Shown one piece after another: positions 20,847 through 32,092 of a stretch of 64,000 nt of DNA. The stretch spans positions 92,693,182 through 92,757,181 of the forward strand of contig OZ020589.1 in the NCBI GenBank assembly GCA_963971535.1. The letters run 5' to 3'. The stretch is from Notolepis coatsorum. Its lineage: Eukaryota; Chordata; Actinopteri; Aulopiformes; Paralepididae. The position numbers and the translations under genes are program-made. The notes beneath the pieces were generated by a model that saw only the letters and a program-made list of their open reading frames with translations, was not told the origin of the DNA and did not search any database. How positions within the stretch are numbered: position 1 is the stretch's first letter; each line of letters begins with the position of its first letter.

Positions 20847-20942
20847 GAAGGGCTGTACCGAATGTCATTTTTTAACATTCAAAGCTTCGATTGAAGTACT
20901 CGAACGAAGCTTCGAATGTCTATTAAAAAAAAAGAAATTACA
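20847..20942. mobile_element. hAT MITE fragment (AGGGCTGTACCGAATG family)
   Basis: Similar to 62604-62690 and 63765-63805, with repeated GCTTCGAATG motifs. The SINE that follows inserted into or beside it. Downstream, 21530-21590 ends with GTTAACTTTGACAGCC, the terminus of yet another hAT-like MITE. Confidence 0.45.
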
Positions 20943-21412
20943 GGGCGGCTAGGTGGTGCAGTGGGCAAGGCGCTCACCACCAATGCAGGAGACGCTGGGT
21001 TTGAGCCCAGCTCTCCGCATTGCTATCAGCCTGGCTGGTCGTTCATACTAATACAATTGGCAGTATTAGGGGGTGGGAAGCTGATGGGTGGGGATCGGAC
21101 GTTGTGGACAGCGACTCCTACAGGTCGGTTGGATGCGCCTGCGCAGCAGAATCAAGAAGCGGCGGGGGCGGCGTGCCCTCCAAACGCAGACCCCCGACGC
21201 TGAGAGATCGCGCTGTGCAGGTGAAAAGATGCGACTGCTGCTTCCTCGAGTACCGAAGGGGACACGTGATGTAAGGCTTAGTCCACATTGCAGCCGGCTT
21301 GTGGGAGGCATGAAACAGCGTTCGAGATGAGGGTAGAATTGGATGATACGAAATTGGGATGGGAGAAAAATAGAAAATGGGAGAAAAAGTGAAAAAAAAA
21401 AAAGAAACAAAC
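20943..21412 (+). mobile_element. Long tRNA-derived SINE, plus-strand copy
   Basis: About 470 bp starting GGGCGGCTAGGTGGTGCAG. A pol III A-box-like segment (GGTGGTGCAGTGGG) and a B-box-like GGGTTTGAGCCC at 20997-21008 mark the tRNA-derived head. A unique body follows, then an A-rich tail near 21390-21412. It aligns along its whole length with the minus-strand copy at 23952-25426. Frames crossing it are not genes. Confidence 0.85.
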
Positions 21413-21742
21413 ATAGTATCAATGAGAGCATCAATAATACACCTGAGTGAAGTCTAGTAAAAAAAGAAAAAAAAATATTTATTTTATTTTGTTTAATTAA
21501 AAGGTAATCGTGAGTTAAAAAAAATTGTGGCATTAATAGAATCGGGCGATAACGCGTTAATACCGCGTTAACTTTGACAGCCTTAATATAAATATATGGT
21601 TCCCAAAGTTTTCAAGGCGCGACCCCTGAAATAACGGTGTCAGAGAGGCTTGGAGGGAGGCTTGCAGTTTCACTATTAATCCTGTTTTAATCTGTTTCGG
21701 ACATCCATACATGCATGGAATTGATTAACCTTTGGTTTTCAA
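21413..21742. other. MITE ends and unclassified sequence, no gene
   Basis: A/T-rich tail region, a hAT-like terminus near 21590, and about 150 bases without recognisable content. Confidence 0.5.
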
Positions 21743-22284
21743 TAGGGCTGTCGCGGTATGACATTTTCTCACTGCGGTTGTGTGTGTGGCTAATCACCGC
21801 GGGATGCGGGGGTACCGCACTTCTATTAACATTTTATTTTTTTCATTTTATTATTATTATTTTTTTATACCTGTATATATATTTTTTATTATTAAGACAT
21901 GTGAGTTTACCCGCGATCGTGATTCGAAAAAAATTCTAAGGTCGTAGGAGTCCCGAAACTATTTTAAACATGTTTGATAATCTATCCATTTGTGTCTCAA
22001 CGTTCTGAAATGTGATAAAAGTAGTAGGGTGTTGCCTGCTCCTTTAAGAGCGATGCGTTGTAGGATATATGCCCTTCTCCTTACTTAAAACGAATGTTAT
22101 TTGAGCGAACATTTAACGTTATTATAACACTATTTTAACGTTAGTGAATTTTAATGCACATACATAGCTAGTTAAATATCACAACTTGTGTCATCATTGT
22201 TCATCATTGGGGGAAACTAAGTGCTGCCTCTCTCCGCCACACTCGGGACTACATCAACGTTATAGAAGGCTAGCCTATAGCTAA

Positions 22285-22811
22285 GGACTGGGTGTTTATT
22301 TCCGTTTGCAGCTCTCTATTCTTCATGTTAGTGCCTAACGTTACACGCAGATTGGGTGCTGCCTCTCTGCTGTGGTCCTGATGCTAGCTACTGGCTAGAC
22401 TAGCTATATGTAGCATTGGCGTGGTCCAGACGCTAGCTACTGGCTAGGCTAGCTATATGTAGCATTGGCGTTGTGGTCCAGACGCTAGCTACTGGCTAGG
22501 CTAGCTATATACCAGACGCTAGCTACTGGCTAGGCTAGCTATATGTAGCATTGGCGTGGTCCAGATGCTAGCTACTGGCTAGGCTAGCTATATGTAGCAT
22601 TGGCGTGGTCCAGACGCTAGCTACTGGCTAGCCATCCACAACGCTGCCGTGGTCCAGACGCTAGCTACTGGCTAGCCATCCACAACATATAGCTAGCCTA
22701 GCCAGTAGCTAGCGTCGGGACCACGGCAGAGAGGCAGCACCCAATCTGCGTGTAACGTTAGTCACTAACATGAAGAATAGAGAGCTGCAAACGGAAATAA
22801 ACACCCAGTCC
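22285..22811. repeat. Large palindrome with tandem-repeat loop
   Basis: Arms of about 114 bases (22285-22398 and 22698-22811) are near-perfect reverse complements. The loop holds about five units of a repeat around GCTAGCTACTGGCTAGGC with CATTGGCGTGGTCCAGACG. Confidence 0.9.
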
Positions 22812-23030
22812 TTGAAAGAACGGTTTCCTGGTTTACTGTCGCCACCTTACAGAGGGAATTACCCCGAAGTCCGGCTAGTTATAACAAGCACGTTGCATGA
22901 CCGGCACTTTGGCCCTAGAGTGTACTCCCCTGTACTCTACTACGGTTCAGATGAATACAGGAAAAGGTATACATTGGGCGCTCGAGTCCGGGATATGAAA
23001 ATAAATCCTGATTTCATCTGTGAGTTGTAA
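22770..23030 (+). CDS. Unrecognised 86-codon frame inside the hAT MITE
   Basis: The frame begins MKNRELQTEINTQSLKERFP and includes RVYSPVLYYGSDEYRKRY before ending at a stop at 23028-23030. Its composition is that of a real soluble protein: mixed charge, no low complexity, regular proline and aromatic spacing. The first 14 codons lie in the right arm of the palindrome, so they also exist inverted at 22285-22340. I do not recognise a family and find no hAT transposase motif. It may be a captured host exon or a chance frame. No second exon is visible. Confidence 0.35.
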   Translation: MKNRELQTEINTQSLKERFPGLLSPPYRGNYPEVRLVITSTLHDRHFGPRVYSPVLYYGSDEYRKRYTLGARVRDMKINPDFICEL

Positions 23031-23211
23031 ACTGTATGGAAACGTGAAGTTAGCTCATGCTACTGGAAAACGGACGCCTCATCATTAAATGAAGTTAAAA
23101 ATGATGACGCCTCTTTTATTTTACCCGCGGTTGTCTGTTCTACACCCGCGGGTGACTTGACACACTGCGGGATTGCGGTGATGCGGTTATCGCGACAGCC
23201 CTAGTTTTCAA

Positions 23212-23935
23212 TTCAAAACAGTTCAGATTCAGATAACGGTGCTTGAACAGATAAATGCATTTTCTCAAATGCATTCATCAAATGTCAACGTCTCATTCAA
23301 TTTCTCAAATCCGTCAAACAGCGCATCTCATCAGACATTTTAATCCCAGTTACAATATCACAATAACGTGTGAGTGACAGTGATACAATTCAACAATCCA
23401 CAGATTCAGATTCCTCGTAATTCATAATCCACAGTCCACTCATAAAGACGCTTCAATTTATGCTTGAATGAAACACAATCCGGGCGCTCCGTTAAGCAAA
23501 TACATCAACAGCGGAGAATATGAAACTAATCAGAGCCAAACGCCCGATTCATTCATTAAAAATATCCCAGTGGGATTCACATTTGCAATGCTCCCTTATT
23601 AAAAATAACCACTAGTGTGTGTATCGCGACTCCGAGCGCCGTATATATGATGTGCATTATTTAGGTCAAAGTAAATCCATAGGCTGAATATGATTTATCA
23701 GCATTTTAGGTCTATTATTTTACATTTCAAAAGCCCCCTCTAGAAAAACGAATCACAAAAACCTAATTCAGAATGGTATAATGGGATCTAGACTGTGAGA
23801 ATTATTTCAGGAAGCTCTTTGCAAGGTTGTGGCCATGCAGGTTATCGAGCTAACTGAACTAAACCCTGCCCTCGACCAGGTTCAAACTTTTTGAGGGCCC
23901 AGATGAGGTCAGGAGTTTGATAGTATTTACTGAGG
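23212..23935. other. No gene seen
   Basis: Repeat-like but unclassified. The last 35 bases (with GTATTTACTGAGGATGGCC) recur inverted near 51015-51060 and 40955-40980, so they belong to some dispersed element. Confidence 0.5.
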
Positions 23936-23951
23936 ATGGCCAGATAATGTT

Positions 23952-25426
23952 TTTTTTTACCCACTTTTTCTCCTTATTTTCTATTTTTCTCCCATCCCAA
24001 TTTCGCCTCGCCAATTCTCCCTTCAATTCTTCCCTCCCCTGTCTCGAACGTTGCTAGACTATGCCTCCCACTGGTCGGCTGCAGTGAGGACCAAGCCTTG
24101 CATCATGTGTCCCCTCCGGTACACGAGGAGGCAGCTCTCGCATCTTTTCACCTGAACAGTGCGATCTCTCAGTGGCGAGGAGTAGCGTGTGGGACAGGGT
24201 TTCCGTTAGAAAAAATTGTTGCCGGTCTCCGTGACCTGCAAGATTTCAATCTACCGGACAAATGAGATTAATTCCGGTCATAGTTTATTGAGCTTTAAAA
24301 CAATTTATAGGCAGACTATATAAAGAATGTCATCCTCAAGGCATGTAGATTTATAATATTATTATTTAAAACTAGGCTACTTTTGCGTATACAGTCATTA
24401 ATATATTCCAAATAAAATAAGTCCCTCGATACTCCGTGCTGCTGCTGACTTGAAATAAAATAGACCGCGTATGTGGGCAGTCGGTCCGACACTAAACAGC
24501 AGTCTGTTATAATCACATTTTTATGAGCTAACGAATTCCGTTATATTGGACATTTGTATTAATTATATCAAGCGAAGAACTGAGAAATTTTGCAGAGAGA
24601 GACGGCAACGTTATCGTGGCCGGGTTTGCGTGATGTATTTCTCCACCTCCCAACGACTTGGTGCTGGTCATAATGTCCGGTGAAAACAACTCCCTCCAAG
24701 CACAACTTGATCACCCGAACCGTACCAAAACAGGCCAAAATTAAATAGCCCATGCGACGAACGATTCATTACATTCGTTTCATCGTTGCTCCACCAAGCA
24801 GCCGGTCCAACAATGAAAGCTGTTATCAGCGCGAGCCGGCAGCAGTTAGTTTGCAAGAAGCATCCAGCTGCAGACCCGCAGAGCAGCTTTCCAGGTCTGG
24901 GGACCGCACTGTGCCAGCAAAGCTGGTGGGTTATGTGGGTCTGCAGCTGCATGCCTTCCGCAAATCCAGCAGCAAGCTCTCGCTGAGCGAAGCAACGACA
25001 ACAAACGCAATGATTGTTTCGTTCACCCAACTCCAGCCCATCCAAATACAATTCAAATAATCAAACTGTGCCCAGAGGGAACTATTTTCACCGGACACTA
25101 TGACCGGAGAGATTAAATATGTCGGACTTCAACAGATTTTGCCGGCCAAATACCGGTAATTACCGGCTAACGGAAACGCTGGTGTGGGAGGCTCACGCTG
25201 CCCCCGATACTTCCTGATTCTGCTGTACAGGCGCACCAACCGACCTGTAGGAGTCGCTGTCCACAACGTCCAATCCCCACCCACCGGCTTTCCCACCCTC
25301 TAATACTGCCAATTGTATTAGTATGAACGACCAGCCAAGCCGGTAGCAACGCCGAGAGCTGGGCTCGATACCAGCATCCCCTGTGTTAGTGGCGAGCGCC
25401 TTGCCCACTGCGCCACTTAGCCGCCC
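23952..25426 (-). mobile_element. Long tRNA-derived SINE, minus-strand copy, opened by a hAT
   Basis: Its tRNA-like head is at 25426 and its A-rich tail at 23952. It is flanked by a perfect 16-bp duplication, ATGGCCAGATAATGTT (23936-23951 and 25427-25442). Without the hAT inside (24195-25181 plus one 8-bp duplication) the SINE is 480 bp, the same size as the other copy. Confidence 0.92.
24195..25181. mobile_element. 987-bp non-autonomous hAT, twin 1
   Basis: Ends CAGGGTTTCCGTTAG and, reversed, CAGCGTTTCCGTTAG, with an 8-bp duplication GTGTGGGA (24187-24194, 25182-25189). It has exactly the length of 46353-47339 and every frame in it reads identically. No transposase domain is seen. The 127- and 102-codon frames inside have no recognisable features. 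Confidence 0.95.
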
Positions 25427-25454
25427 ATGGCCAGATAATGTTGATATTTAAACG

Positions 25455-25835
25455 GAAGGGTCATCAAGGAGAAGCCGCCTATTCTCAGTCCTTGCCCCAC
25501 AATGGTGGAAAGAACTGCCCACCACAGTTAGGACAGCCGGAACCCGTCCAATCTTTCGCCGTCGACTAAAGACGCACAAATCAATTTGATTTGACTTCTT
25601 CAACCATCTCAAATGAAAAAAGAATTATAAAAATAATAATCTAATAATAACCCTAACTAACCTTACTGTCATGAACGTGTCCAAATATACTAACCTACAC
25701 TGTAGCACTCTACACTTTGATGAACATTGTTACTCAGCTGATAGATTTGTGACCTTCCTGATGACTTGTCGTACAGAACTTGTAAGTCGCTTTGGATAAA
25801 AGCGTCAGCTAAATGACTAAATGTAAAAGTAAACT
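25455..25835 (+). mobile_element. L2-type LINE 3' end
   Basis: Remnants of the ORF2 C-terminus (near 25480-25580) lead to the typical L2 3' end, with ACTTGTAAGTCGCTTTGG and AGCGTCAGCTAAATGAC, ending in an AAATGTAA-like tail. It matches the 3' part of 52833-54568 in opposite orientation. Confidence 0.85.
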
Positions 25836-26018
25836 TAAAAAATATATAATGCATCATAAATGTATATATGATTGTCACAAACAAAGGTATAATAACACAA
25901 ATATACCTGGACCGGGTTGTTGTCAACCCAACCCGTCCAGTAAGTGCTTTAACCTAAAAGAAGCCCCATCCGTAGAAACATTTAAGTCTCACCTCAAAAC
26001 CTGGTCAATCTTGCATAC

Positions 26019-27226
26019 CAGGCAGCGAAATTAAAGCCCGCCAAGCGCCATTTGCGGGCAGATTTTACATTTGGCGGGTGGGACTGAGAGGTCTGTCCGC
26101 CATGTGGCGGGCAACGAAATAGTCATGTGAAAACCGATCGAATAACATGATCCAATTCTTAGCGGAGTTCTCACTCGCTGTCTCAAGCACACAGACATGC
26201 AACGCGCTGCTCCTCCCTCCTCCAGCCCCTCCCAACCCCATGTGAACAGAGAGGCTAGAGTCGGGCCGGGCAGTCTGCTGACTGCTCTAACGTTAGCTAC
26301 CGTTACAAAAAGTCAACTATTCACTTTTAGTTTAATACTGAGGCATTGTCCGTTATCTAGCCGGCTAGCTACTGATAGCAACAAATGCTCCAGCAAGTCT
26401 AGTAGTGCATAATACCTCCGTTGGATAGGTAGCTACCTAGTACACGTTAGCTCCAGTAGGGTCCAGCTGCAGCGCCGGATAATCCTTGCTGGAGCTGGAG
26501 GCTACTCGAGTATACACACAGACAGTGGAGCTGTTTGCAGATAGCGAGCATTTTGACTTGTTGCGTGGTGGCGATAACGTTAGCTACCGTTACAAAATGA
26601 CCCAGTCAACTATTCACTTAGTTTAATACATGAGGCATTGTGTAACGTTATCCAGCCGGCTAGCTACGGATAGCTCCCGACATCAACAAATGCAATAGTC
26701 CAGTGCATAATACCTCCGTTGGCTAGGTAGCTCACTAGTCACTACGAAATGTCGCAGTAAACTAAATAGTTCACTGAGGCGTTGTCCCAACGCCATCCAG
26801 CAGTAGCTACAGAAAGCTCCTGACATAAATGTCCTACAACAACAACATGCGTATTCGAGTCCCTGGCTTACATCGCTGCTGAATAGGGTCCAGCTGTAGC
26901 TCAGGAGAATCCTTTTGCATGCTGAATGTAGCGTTTAGGGTCCAGCTGCAGCGCCGGAGAATCCTTGCTGGAGCTGGAGGCCACTCGAGTATACACACAG
27001 ACAGTGGAGCTGTTTGCAGACAGCGAGGTGGCGATGTCTCGCAGATAACACAATCACAAGTATGATTGTATAATATATATATTTTATTAAAAAAAAAAAT
27101 TATATAAAATAATAAGAATTTTTTTTATCAAAAGAAAGTTGGCAGGTAAGAAATATGCTTGGTGGGTAGATTCTTCCCATCTACCCGCCACTGGCCGGTG
27201 AGTCAAAAAGTAAATTTCGCTCCCTG
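26019..27226. mobile_element. hAT MITE, CAGGNAGCGAAATT family (1208 bp)
   Basis: Termini CAGGCAGCGAAATT / AATTTCGCTCCCTG with an 8-bp duplication TTGCATAC (26011-26018, 27227-27234). A roughly 300-bp interior unit is present twice (26285-26520 and 26575-27030). The same unit occurs inverted in the hAT at 49124-50267, which has unrelated termini. Confidence 0.93.
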
Positions 27227-27290
27227 TTGCATACCATCACTCCTGACCCCCCAACCCCTGCATCACCTACATTTTCACATCTGTACACAC

Positions 27291-28298
27291 TAGGGGTGCA
27301 CCGATGTATCGGTCGGGTATCGGTATCGACCGATAAGTGCCTTGTTGACTGCAATCGGCCTATCGGCCGATAAGCTCGAATGTGCCGATAGCAGTAGCCG
27401 ATAAATATCCATCAATTTGTGTAGCGTCAAGACAAAAAAAAGTTCACTCGCGACCTGCACAACGCCGTCCCCAGTCCCCCCCACACACACACACAAGCTA
27501 CTGCATCAAAGTTACTACTTATGATTAACAAGGCATTCGTTTTGTGGCATTAACGTTATATAGTTAGTGTTACACGTTCAATAACATCAGCATATTATTT
27601 ACCCGAACGTAGCAAGCGTTCATAATAGCTCAGTTCCTTGCGTTGCTCACAGAGTTTACCCATTCTGCAATCTGTTAATAACGTTTTCAATCAGACACAT
27701 GTATAGAAAGGCTTTGTTTTATTATAACATTAGTTGCAGTTAAATCATTATGCCTCATTTAAGTCATCCTGCGGAGCTAAAAGCTAAACGTCAGCCGCGC
27801 CGCCATTGTTGTTGTTGTAGAAAAGCTCTCGTAAAAATCAATGGCGGACAAAAGCCGAAGTAAAAAATGTATACGCGCTTGCCGATTGGTGGTAACAGCA
27901 GAGGCGGGTGCAAGCGGTGTGTGACGTAATTGGCAGAATCGACTGTCAATCAAAATTTCATTGGTTGAGACAATAGTATCTAGCTGCAGCCCAGCAGGTA
28001 GACCATGCTGGGAGAACTTGTATCTAGCTGCAGCCCTGCAGAACATACTGGGAGAGAGATAGTGCTATTTCTTGATGTTTCCTTTTTTTAAGTAAGTAAA
28101 GAGGCCTATGTTCATATCGGTGAGCACAATTTGTAACACAAATATACAGTAGTTTCATAAAAAAAAAATTACAAAAAAAAAATTAAAAAAATATAAAAAG
28201 AAAAAAATTGTTGCCACAAATATCGGTATCGGCCGATTGTGCTAGTTGAACAATCGGTATCGGTATCGGTGGCAAATTTTCATATCGGTGCATCCCTA
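27291..28298. mobile_element. hAT MITE, TAGGGGTGCACCGAT family (1008 bp)
   Basis: Termini TAGGGGTGCACCGATG / ATCGGTGCATCCCTA, many CGGTATCGG motifs near the ends, and an 8-bp duplication GTACACAC (27283-27290, 28299-28306). The interior includes an AATC-LINE tail relic (27657-27692) and a promoter-like stretch with GCCGCCATT and a CCAAT/ACGTCA-rich part. The 13-kb element 36095-49101 is an expanded member in opposite orientation. Confidence 0.94.
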
Positions 28299-28518
28299 GT
28301 ACACACCTATATTTTAGTATTATTATTTATTTAAAAATGTTCTTTCTGTCTTGTCTCTAAGCTGTCTCCCTCTCTCTGTATTATCCCCACCATGTCGTCA
28401 TTGTGAAGTCCATGTACTGTGTTTGTCCATGTACTGCGTTTGTCCGTATGCTATAATGCCATTGTAAAGCGATTTGAGATGCCTAATGTAAGGCGCTATA
28501 TATCTTTTTTTTATTATT

Positions 28519-28680
28519 ATTTAAGCACAGGTCCCGGCAGGAAATAAAAAAAAATCCAAAAGTAAATAGCATTTATTAAATCAAAAGGGGTATGAAACCC
28601 ACAACAATATTGCCACAAGGGAAGGGAAACAAAACAGGGATATATAATAACACAAACAAACACTGAACAAAGGTAAACAC
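28519..28680. other. No gene seen
   Basis: Purine-rich sequence that continues at 29491 after the MITE. Not classified. Confidence 0.45.
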
Positions 28681-29482
28681 TAGGGGTGCACGATATAGAT
28701 TTGTTGACCCTGATATCGATACCGATAACTTTCTGCTCCTCAAGGTCGACACCGATAACCGATATATATATTTATTGTATTATAATAATAATAATAACTT
28801 TATTTATAATATTCTTTTTTATGTATATTCCTGTAGCGTTGACCTAACCAGATTTATCATGACATGAGCGTTACTACTATGAACAAAACAAAGCCAAGAG
28901 AACAGTTTTGACTCTTCAAATAAAGTGACTATATTTATTTTTCCAAATAAATATAATTTGAGTCAATCACAAAATTCACAATCCATCAATGTCATTAACG
29001 ATGTGTTTCCCTGAACAATGAGTGAACTAAAAACCAACAGGTATTGTGCTTTGTCAGTAGGGATGGGTACCGTTCACATTTGAACTGATACGGTACCGGT
29101 ACCTGTGAATCGATACCGGTACCCAACGGTACCTTTTTTCGGTACTTTAGTCTCTAAAAATGTAATCTACCTACCTCAGTTGTAAAAAAAAAAAAATCCA
29201 AACTTCAAATAACTACATTTTCGACCGTTTTCGGCTTGCCATTGCCCCGACTGCTTTGTTGTTGAATCATGTCAAATCCTAAGTAAGCATATATTGTGTG
29301 TGTGAACGTTGACACGAAAAGAAAAAAGTTTAAAAAAAAAGTAAAAAGTGTAAAAAAATATAATAACATTTTACTTTTTTTTATCGGAGCTATCAATAAT
29401 TTTATCAGGTTTATCGGGATGATGTCATAATTGCTGATATCGGCCGGATAATTATCGACCCGATAATTATCGTGCATCCCTA
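28681..29482. mobile_element. hAT MITE, TAGGGGTGCACGATA family (802 bp)
   Basis: Termini TAGGGGTGCACGATA / TATCGTGCATCCCTA-like, flanked by GTAAACAC and GTAAACGC (one mismatch). It contains a one-ended fragment of the TAGGGATGGGTACC MITE starting at 29058. A sister lies at 34357-35615. Confidence 0.88.
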
Positions 29483-29490
29483 GTAAACGC

Positions 29491-30270
29491 TAAACAAACA
29501 CAAGTTATCGAAGTGTCACAGGAGTCACAGGACACAAGCAAAAAGCCACATGGGGCAACCTGGGAACCACCCAGCAATAATACAAAATACAATAAGGCTA
29601 TTAAAAAACAACAGAGTGCCACAAGACACAGTCAAGCTACCACGTAGTAGTGTGAACCAAACGGACACACAGTTCCACACAACACATGGAAATAAGGCCA
29701 ACCCAACAATCCAATCCACACAGGTCAGTGGCAATGGCAAAAGGCGCCATGAATGTGTGCAGAGAAACAAAAAGGGTTTTTTATTATGAAGGTGACATAC
29801 ACCACAATATTACTTACCTATACTAACCTGATGTTCACATGGTGTTATAAATACAGCAATAATGGTAATGACCAACCCACCTACGTCACAATGATCATGC
29901 AACATTAAAAAAAACGTTGTAGGAACAGTTTGGGAGAGGGAGGTAGGGAGGTGTTTTAGTTTGTGTGGTGTGATAACAATGTTGAAATTGAGAGGTTTAG
30001 ACTTTAGTTTAGTTTTACAACACATTTTTTTTTGTTATAATGAAAGTACCGAAAAAGGTACCGGTATCGATTCAAATGTGAACGGTACCCAACCCTAGTG
30101 TTTACTGCTGTGTATGTCTCTTTCAAGTGCTACTGACTCTCTCCCTCTAGTCCTTCATTAAAAATATCCCCTATGAGAAATTGTTTGCATGGTGACAGAA
30201 TCAATGGATCATTGCTGCTTATAGCTTGTATCTCAGGCCTTTGTATTTTCTCTGCATTTTGGCCTCCACA
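29491..30270. other. No gene seen; one MITE remnant
   Basis: Unclassified sequence. At 30034-30099 a 65-bp terminus of the TAGGGATGGGTACC MITE family remains (ends GGTACCCAACCCTA). Confidence 0.5.
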
Positions 30271-32092
30271 TTAACACAATGGCGCCCAAGCACGGATATA
30301 TCCGGCTTTCGAATCCATGCTTAATGGACCGAAGGACGGATATATCCGTGGCAAGTTGTTTTGGCTTTTATTCCATTTTAATAACCTATTCAAGGTCACC
30401 GAGCTGCACTGCAGATGTACCCTACTCTTTGAATTCGAGAGTGCATTACCGGCCAGATCCTCTTAGGGGCGCTATCGCAATAATGCAGTGTTCCCTGTGG
30501 CCGAAGTTGTCTTTTTTTTTTTTTATCTCTAATGTAGTTTTCTACTCACCTGAAGCGATAGCTATGGTCTGTTGCACGGAATACGTTTTGGATCGTGGAT
30601 TTCACTATGCAATAAGGGGATTTATCATCAGCCAATGGACATATCGATCTACCAGATGGCGATCGATAACGGGGAAATGCTCGGGGGGATCCAACTGGCT
30701 CATGGTAAGATCTTTTTCACGTAAATTACATGCTGATCAGAGCTTGCTATGATAATCAACCAGCCAACCAGCGTATGTGGCTACTTAGACGAACACTGTT
30801 ATTGGTAATCAATAATTAGAAACGACGTCCCCCCCCCCCCCCCCCCTTTCATGCATACATGCTTGAGGATCATACCGTTCATATGCAGTTTGAGTTTTAA
30901 CTGTAGCTTTTGTATAACGGAAATGCCATTGGATATAACGTTAGTAGCTATTAGCCCTTTATCTCGCCTTCCAGGAAATATACTAGACCAAATGCCGTAT
31001 AACGCTTATATTCACGGCGCTATAAAATGAGAACGTATTGAAAAAAATTATTTCTTTAATCCATTTTGAAGGGACGGTTTATGGTCCCAATTGACAATGA
31101 GAATGGACAGATAGCAATTGTTACGTACCCCAGTGGGGAGACGCAACACTAGGCCACAGACAGGGTAGGTGAGGGTGCAGTGACACAAAACTCAGAGACA
31201 ATTTGCAAAATAATAATATTTATTTCACAAAATTCAAATCAGCAACACAGAGCAAGGAGGACTTACCAGTGAGCACCAAATGAAATATCAAAAAGAAATA
31301 AAAGCCCACTCCCCCTTACAGGCGCGGACGCCCCAAAGTACAGGTGGTGGTGCCTTTAACAGTAGGTCACCTACGTGATGCAAAATGTAGACCCAGGGTA
31401 TCTTCCTGTCCTCAATGTCCCTGTGTGCAAAGCAAAAGATTAATAAACAAGAAAAACAATCACCATAGGCTGGGTGACGAGGAATAAACAAATACACAAA
31501 CAGGTTATGGGCAAAACAGAAATGTACAACTACCAAACTAATGCCAAACAGGCCACAGCTCTATACAACACATAAACAGCACGAAACTATACTAAAGTCC
31601 TAAACTAACTGACAGCACAAAGTGCCAGAGCCTTCACCAGCTCTATACCAAAGACACAAAGATGAGCTCCCACACAGACACAGACCAAGTATAATTACCA
31701 CCACACACAGACCAAGTATAGTTACCACCACACACAGACCAAAACGAACCAGGGAGCTCACTAACACTGCACACAAATGGGTATATGAAGGAGTGTGGAG
31801 CCTGATTGCCTGACGAGCCTCAGCTGCTGCTGCTGTTGTAGCTGGAACTGAGACACCTGAGAGTGGGGATATGTAGACACAAGAGGGAGACAAAACAACA
31901 ACAAACAAAACATGCCTATATATACAACAGATAACATACATTACTCCCTCTATATACATACATAAGGACACCGTCCGTAAAAGCAATACTATAAAGTATA
32001 GATTTAGCTCTACAAACAGCTCCAAGTCTCTTTACATATGCTGGTCGTCTAGAGTGGGGCCCGTCTAATCCCTGTGGCCGTCAATGTGTTAA
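30271..32092 (-). mobile_element. piggyBac-like TTAA element with a solo LTR inside
   Basis: TTAA lies at both borders with short inverted ends (TTAACACAATGGCGCC and, reversed, TTAACACATTGACGGCC). Without the LTR at 31119-31982 it is about 950 bp, and it aligns along its length with 59299-61353. No transposase frame is seen, so it is non-autonomous. The piggyBac assignment rests on the TTAA target only. Confidence 0.75.
31119..31982 (-). mobile_element. Solo-LTR-like fossil (864 bp)
   Basis: It begins TGTTACGTACCCC and ends close to the complement of that motif. A GCAAT duplication (31114-31118, 31983-31987) lies at a point where the host TTAA element is continuous in its sister copy. Read on the minus strand it has a TATATATAGG box near 31920 and A/T-rich poly-A-like sequence near 31210. 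There is no internal coding part. The superfamily is not determined. Confidence 0.65.

Larger units (their letters stand above)
21743..23203. mobile_element. hAT MITE, TAGGGCTGTCGCGGTA family (1461 bp)
   Basis: Termini TAGGGCTGTCGCGGTA and GCGACAGCCCTA with an 8-bp duplication GTTTTCAA (21735-21742, 23204-23211). The centre is a large palindrome (22285-22811) whose loop is made of 40-60 bp tandem units. An 86-codon frame follows the palindrome. A relic end of the same family lies at 54569-54598. Confidence 0.92.
25925..28518 (+). mobile_element. LINE 3' end, opened by two hAT MITEs
   Basis: The reading EAPSVETFKSHLKTW at about 25965-26010 is a LINE ORF2 C-terminus. The element continues after each hAT (27235-27282 and 28307-28518) to a 3' end with TTGTAAAGCGATTTGAG and GGCGCTATATAT. 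Only three segments totalling about 0.4 kb belong to it; the rest is inserted hAT. Confidence 0.7.

Noticed and set aside
20943-21015. Possible tRNA gene
   Set aside because: A- and B-box-like segments are present, but the sequence continues into a SINE body and no tRNA cloverleaf is convincing.
20916-21533. Frames of 95-155 codons across the SINE
   Set aside because: They cross the SINE in both directions and do not persist in the second SINE copy.
22380-22690. Regularly spaced repeats that could suggest a CRISPR-like array
   Set aside because: Units are contiguous tandem repeats inside a palindrome in an animal MITE, without distinct spacers.
24668-25060. 127- and 102-codon frames in the 987-bp hAT (also 46826-47218)
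   Set aside because: Preserved only because the two copies are near-identical. They overlap antisense and have no recognisable domain.
31600-32025. 141-codon frame on the minus strand
   Set aside because: It spans the solo-LTR-like segment and its flank and is rich in Leu/Cys/Val repeats from short tandem DNA repeats.
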